From contig CAAGHW010000051.1 of the NCBI GenBank assembly GCA_900769765.1, positions 1 through 8,905 of the forward strand: DNA of 8,905 bases, given 5' to 3'. The stretch comes from Bacteroidaceae bacterium (GTDB taxonomy: Bacteria > Bacteroidota > Bacteroidia > Bacteroidales > Bacteroidaceae). Of this stretch, positions 5,870 to 8,905 are shown in pieces. The notes under the pieces are model-generated. The model was not told where the DNA came from. It did no database searches and worked only from the letters and a program-made list of their open reading frames with translations. Within the stretch, counting starts at the first letter, position 1. Each line of letters begins with the position of its first letter. A program made the position numbers and the translations under genes.

Positions 5870-7168
5870 ATGCTGTTACAACTGTTGTTTGTGTTGACTT
5901 TCATAATTCTCGGTGCGCTGACAGGCGGTATCGGGCTTGGCGTGATGGGCGGTGCCGGTGTGGCTGTGCTTACGTTTGTTTTCGGGCTTGAACCCACCTC
6001 GCCGCCAATAGATGTAATGCTTATGATTGCGGCTGTGATATCTGCAGCCTCGTGTATGCAGGCTACGGGCGGTCTTGATTATATGGTCAAGCTGGCAGAA
6101 CGCATATTGCGTAAGCACCCACAGTATGTTACATTGATTGCTCCGCTTGTTACATATACCTTTACATTCCTTGCAGGAACGGGGCACGTGGCCTATTCGG
6201 TGTTGCCTGTGATTGCCGAAGTGGCTACCGAGACCAAAATACGACCTGAACGTCCTTTGGGTATCGCTGTGATAGCCTCGCAGCAGGCGATAACGGCTTC
6301 TCCCATTTCGGCGGCAACGGTGGCTCTGTTGGGACTGTTGGCAGGGTTTGACATCACTCTTTTCGATATTCTGAAGATAAGCGTTCCTGCGACGCTTATA
6401 GGTGTGCTTGCAGGAGCATTGCTCTCGATGAGAGCGGGTAAGGAACTTGTTGATGACCCGGAGTATATAAAACGTCTGCAAGCCGGTGAAATACAGACAA
6501 GGCGTGTGGAGATGAATGATGTGAAGAATGTTGCCAAGGCCCGTCTGTCGGTGATACTGTTTATAGCGGCAACGTTGATGGTAGTGCTGTTCGGCTCTGT
6601 TCCGTCGTTGCGTCCTTCGTTTGACGGCAAGGCTCTTGATATGCCGGCACTTATTGAGATTGTGATGCTCTCTACGGCCGCGATAATATTGGTTGTTACA
6701 CGTACCGATGGCAAGGCTGCAGCGCAGGGTAGTGTCTTTTCGGCAGGTATGCAGGCTGTTGTTGCCATATTCGGTGTTGCCTGGATGGGGGATACCTTCA
6801 TCAATGGTAATATCGTGGAGCTTACCTCTTCCATAAAAGGTGTCGTTACCGATATGCCCTGGCTTTTTGGTTTGGCATTGTTCGTCATGTCGATACTGCT
6901 GTATAGCCAGGCAGCGACGGTGCGTGCCATAGTGCCGCTTGGTGTGGCGTTGGGGATAAATCCAATGATGCTCATAGCTCTGTTCCCGGCCGTGAACGGA
7001 TATTTCTTCATTCCTAATTATCCGACACTTGTAGCGGCAATCAATTTCGACCGCACGGGTACCACGCGTATCGGGCGATGGGTGTTGAATCACTCGTTTA
7101 TGATACCGGGGCTTGTGGCTACGGCTGTGGCTTTGTCGGTAGGCCTGTTGTTGATACAGATATTCTGA
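5870..7168 (+). CDS. dcuB: Anaerobic C4-dicarboxylate antiporter, Dcu family
   Basis: Inner-membrane carrier of the DcuA/DcuB family, exchanging aspartate, fumarate or malate for succinate in anaerobic cells. From ATG 5870 it is 432 residues, close to E. coli DcuA and DcuB; a TTG at 5843 would add nine polar residues and is less likely. About ten or more hydrophobic segments are visible. Family-typical stretches are QATGGLDYMVKLAERILR (64-81), AGTGHVAYSVLPVIAEVA (102-119), SQQAITASPISAA (137-149), GVAWMGDTF (302-310), SQAATVRAIVPL (346-357) and YPTLVAAINFDRTGTTRIG (384-402). Some segments look like DcuB (PPIDVML, LRPSFDGK, RPERP) and others like DcuA (TASPISAA, YPTLVAA), so the A/B label is uncertain. 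As the last gene of the asparaginase operon it would import the aspartate made in the periplasm, in exchange for succinate. Confidence 0.94.
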   Translation: MLLQLLFVLTFIILGALTGGIGLGVMGGAGVAVLTFVFGLEPTSPPIDVMLMIAAVISAASCMQATGGLDYMVKLAERILRKHPQYVTLIAPLVTYTFTFLAGTGHVAYSVLPVIAEVATETKIRPERPLGIAVIASQQAITASPISAATVALLGLLAGFDITLFDILKISVPATLIGVLAGALLSMRAGKELVDDPEYIKRLQAGEIQTRRVEMNDVKNVAKARLSVILFIAATLMVVLFGSVPSLRPSFDGKALDMPALIEIVMLSTAAIILVVTRTDGKAAAQGSVFSAGMQAVVAIFGVAWMGDTFINGNIVELTSSIKGVVTDMPWLFGLALFVMSILLYSQAATVRAIVPLGVALGINPMMLIALFPAVNGYFFIPNYPTLVAAINFDRTGTTRIGRWVLNHSFMIPGLVATAVALSVGLLLIQIF

Positions 7169-7181
7169 ATGGTATTAAATG

Positions 7182-7218
7182 AACAGAACGGGGCGCAAAA
7201 TTTGCGCCCCGTTCTGTT
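7182..7218. terminator. Bidirectional hairpin between dcuB and rnpB
   Basis: A near-perfect palindrome with 18-base arms (7182-7199 and 7201-7218) around A7200, including the GC-rich core ACGGGGCGC/GCGCCCCGT. It starts 13 bases after the dcuB stop and ends nine bases before the 3' end of the opposite-strand rnpB. The + strand T-tract after it is only three bases (TTT, partly in the arm), so it probably works as a strong hairpin shared by two convergent transcripts. Confidence 0.85.
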
Positions 7219-7226
7219 TAAAAAAA
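7219..7226 (-). terminator. U-tract at the rnpB 3' end
   Basis: Read on the - strand, the closing P1 helix of RNase P RNA is followed at once by seven T residues (7226-7220). The P1 helix plus this tract could itself act as an intrinsic terminator, with the palindrome beyond as backup. Confidence 0.55.
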
Positions 7227-7565
7227 CAGTCAATCTATAAGCCGGGTTCTGTGCCCTTTGTAGGGTGTCTGTCATTCATCTATACATTATGTCACCATAA
7301 TGCTAAAGCGTTCTACCCTCCGGCTCGGGCGAGCTACCCTCAAGCGCCGGTTTACATGAACTTGCAGCCTCCAAGACACACGGCTCGTACATCGCTGCAC
7401 GACCGGTGGGCTCTTACCCCACCTTCTCACCCTTACCTGCAGGCAGGCGGTTATTTTCTTCTGCGTTACTCTGCCCTCACGAACAGCTTTCTGTTAGGAA
7501 GTGGAGTGCTCTGTGCTGCCCGGACTTTCCTCCTTTGTCTTGCGACAACGGCGACAGACCGACTG
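7227..7565 (-). ncRNA. rnpB: RNase P RNA, bacterial class A
   Basis: Catalytic RNA of ribonuclease P, which removes 5' leaders from tRNA precursors with the RnpA protein. On the - strand the conserved 5' region GGAGGAAAGTCCGGGCAG (complement of about 7517-7534) and the 3' region ACAGAACCCGGCTTATAG (complement of about 7236-7253) supply the two halves of P4. A CACCG-containing segment (AAGAGCCCACCGG) and an A-rich GAAAATAACCGCC segment are also in the expected order. P1 closes the molecule: CAGTCGGTC (7565-7557) pairs along nine positions with GATTGACTG (7235-7227), two pairs being G-U. The length of about 339 nt suits a Bacteroidales class A RNA. A full-consensus promoter lies just upstream. 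Long reading frames across this region on either strand are spurious. The exact 5' end could be a few bases further upstream. Confidence 0.95.
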
Positions 7566-7593
7566 ACTGTTTATGCTTGTCATATTCCGTCTG

Positions 7594-7624
7594 CAAAATT
7601 AAAGCTTTTTCTTGAAATATCAAA
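7594..7624 (-). promoter_or_regulatory. Promoter of rnpB
   Basis: On the - strand TTTG (7624-7621) precedes TAATTTTG (7601-7594) by exactly 19 bp, a full match to the Bacteroidetes consensus. Initiation a few bases beyond 7594 gives a short 5' leader of about 20-25 nt before P1. Confidence 0.87.
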
Positions 7625-7675
7625 AGAGTGTTTTTGGGCTGTTGTGTTTTTAGTATTCAAAAATATGCGGTTTTG

Positions 7676-7707
7676 TTTGTTATGCTCTTTTCTTTTGTTT
7701 ACTTTTG
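7676..7707 (+). promoter_or_regulatory. Promoter of the nahK-like gene
   Basis: TTTG (7676-7679) and TACTTTTG (7700-7707) are separated by 20 bp and fit the Bacteroidetes consensus. The predicted leader to the ATG at 7744 is about 30 nt, A-rich and without a Shine-Dalgarno sequence. It is divergent from the rnpB promoter; the two -33 elements are about 50 bp apart. Confidence 0.8.
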
Positions 7708-7743
7708 CCTATAATGACAATTATAACCTAAAATATTACTCCA

Positions 7744-8817
7744 ATGAACACAATTGTTTCTCAGTTCAACATTCAAGGTAATGTTGTTGAAGTAGCCCCA
7801 TTGGGCAATGGTCTTATCAACACCACTTATCGTGTAAAGACCGAAGGCGATGCACCCGACTATGTGTTGCAGCACGTTAATAACGCTATCTTCCCCGATG
7901 TGGATATGCTTATGAACAATATCGTTGCAGTGACAGAGCACATTCATGGCAAGCTTGTTGCTGCCGGTGCTGACGACATCTCACGCAAAGTGCTCAAGTT
8001 CGTTCCGGCAAAGGATGGCAAATACTACCATTTCGATGGCGAAAAGTATTGGCGTGTAATGGAGTTTATCCCCGAGACAGAGTCTATGAGCGCGGTAACT
8101 CCCGAGACATCATACATCGTTGGTGAAACTTTCGGTAATTTCCAGGCTATGCTTGCCGATATTCCTGCGGAATTGGGTGAGACTATCAAGGATTTCCACA
8201 ACATGGAGTTCCGTCTCCGTCAGTTGCGTGAGGCTGTTGCCGAGAATAAGGCTGGTCGTCTTGCCGAGGTTCAGTGGCTTGTTGACGAGCTCGAGAAGCG
8301 TGCCGAAGAGATGTGCAAGGGTGAGCGCATGTATCGCGAGGGTGTGTTGCCAAAACGTATCTGCCACTGCGATACAAAGGTTGACAACATCCTTTTCGAT
8401 AAGGAGGGTAACGTACTTTGCGTAATCGACCTTGATACCGTTATGCCGAACTTTATCTTCTCTGACTTCGGTGACTATCTGCGTTCAGCTGCCAACACCG
8501 GTAAGGAGGATGACAAGGATCTCGACAACGTGAACTTCAATATGGAGATTTTCAAGTCTTTCGCTAAGGGTTACTTGAAGTCTGCTGCTTCGTTCATTAC
8601 TCCTGTAGAGGTTGAGAACTTGCCATACGCTGCAGCTCTGTTCCCATATATGCAGACTGTACGTTTCTTGGCCGACTACATCAATGGTGATACTTACTAC
8701 AAGATTCAGTATCCTGAGCACAACCTTGTACGTTCAAAGGCACAGTTCAAACTGTTGCAGAGCGTTGAGGCGCATCAGCCCGAGATGCAGGCATTCATTG
8801 CCGAGGTTTTGAAATAA
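7744..8817 (+). CDS. nahK: N-acetylhexosamine 1-kinase-like phosphotransferase
   Basis: A 357-residue cytoplasmic kinase of the aminoglycoside-phosphotransferase (APH/ChoK) fold. The closest family I recognise is bifidobacterial NahK (LnpB), which makes GlcNAc-1-P or GalNAc-1-P from free N-acetylhexosamine and a nucleotide triphosphate; length and the C-terminal half agree well. The N-lobe carries PLGNGLINTTYRV (about 19-31), the nucleotide-binding region. The catalytic loop is HCDTKVDNILFD (H208, D210, N215), matching the HxDxxxxN kinase signature, and the metal-binding segment VIDLDTVMP follows at 227-235 (D229). SDFGDYLRSAANT and RFLADYINGDTYYKI further resemble NahK. It is monocistronic, with its own promoter and terminator. 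The assignment to HexNAc rather than another sugar is by family resemblance; Bacteroidetes homologues have sometimes been labelled mucin desulfatase, which the kinase motifs do not support. Confidence 0.82.
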   Translation: MNTIVSQFNIQGNVVEVAPLGNGLINTTYRVKTEGDAPDYVLQHVNNAIFPDVDMLMNNIVAVTEHIHGKLVAAGADDISRKVLKFVPAKDGKYYHFDGEKYWRVMEFIPETESMSAVTPETSYIVGETFGNFQAMLADIPAELGETIKDFHNMEFRLRQLREAVAENKAGRLAEVQWLVDELEKRAEEMCKGERMYREGVLPKRICHCDTKVDNILFDKEGNVLCVIDLDTVMPNFIFSDFGDYLRSAANTGKEDDKDLDNVNFNMEIFKSFAKGYLKSAASFITPVEVENLPYAAALFPYMQTVRFLADYINGDTYYKIQYPEHNLVRSKAQFKLLQSVEAHQPEMQAFIAEVLK

Positions 8818-8828
8818 AATCCGTTGGT

Positions 8829-8880
8829 ATACAAAAAAATCAAGGGTCCACAAATTTGCGGACCCTTGATTTTTTTGTAT
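8829..8880 (+). terminator. Strong hairpin terminator after nahK, probably bidirectional
   Basis: Perfect inverted repeat with 21-base arms (8829-8849 and 8860-8880) and a 10-base loop. The GC-rich part of the stem (AAGGGTCC with GGACCCTT) is followed by seven T residues (8870-8876), mirrored by seven A residues on the left (8833-8839). It starts 11 bases after the stop codon. The A/T symmetry means it can terminate transcripts from either side, so a convergent gene may lie to the right of the window. Confidence 0.93.
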
Positions 8881-8905
8881 CTGTGAATTGATTATTTTCC
8901 GTTTA

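Noticed and set aside
5876..7093. 405-codon reading frame on the - strand opposite dcuB
   Set aside because: Rich in His, Arg, Cys and Gln with no recognisable domain; it mirrors the codon pattern of the well-supported Dcu antiporter and is a shadow frame.
7179..7781. 200-codon + strand frame running over rnpB into the kinase leader
   Set aside because: Almost all of it is antisense to the RNase P RNA, whose conserved P1 and P4 elements are clear; spurious proteins over rnpB are a common annotation error.
7744..8817. Antibiotic-resistance aminoglycoside phosphotransferase
   Set aside because: It shares the fold and catalytic loop, but the C-terminal half and length match the N-acetylhexosamine kinase group, and nothing around it suggests a resistance cassette.

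Overview
The window looks like an ordinary chromosomal stretch from a Bacteroidales bacterium (Bacteroides/Prevotella-like). The evidence is a set of promoters of the Bacteroidetes type (TTTG, 19-20 bp, TAnnTTTG), A-rich gene leaders without Shine-Dalgarno sequences, and gene families typical of the order. The first 18 bases match the end of the Illumina TruSeq adapter, so the left edge is probably a contig end and those bases are not genomic.

Layout from left to right. A small SRP RNA gene (ffs, + strand) has its own promoter and a rho-independent terminator. A secreted family 20 beta-N-acetylhexosaminidase and a SpoU/TrmH-family RNA 2'-O-methyltransferase follow, both on the - strand, the hexosaminidase with its own promoter. 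A divergent + strand operon then encodes a periplasmic type II L-asparaginase, an outer-membrane porin-like beta-barrel and a Dcu-family C4-dicarboxylate antiporter. This operon ends at a near-perfect 37-bp palindrome facing the 3' end of the RNase P RNA gene (rnpB, - strand). Divergent from rnpB is an N-acetylhexosamine 1-kinase-like phosphotransferase (+ strand), closed by a strong hairpin with 21-bp arms at the right edge.

The three-gene operon suggests one pathway. Asparagine would cross the outer membrane, be deaminated to aspartate and ammonia in the periplasm, and the aspartate would be taken up in exchange for succinate or fumarate, feeding anaerobic fumarate respiration. The hexosaminidase (releases GlcNAc/GalNAc) and the kinase (phosphorylates free HexNAc) could belong to the same amino-sugar salvage route, but they are about 5 kb apart and separately transcribed, so that link is only metabolic inference.

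I found no CRISPR array, mobile element, phage or defence genes, and no new multi-gene system. The points most worth a second look are the adapter remnant, the apical loop of the SRP RNA (not the GGAA tetraloop), the asparaginase-porin-Dcu cassette and its unexplained upstream region.
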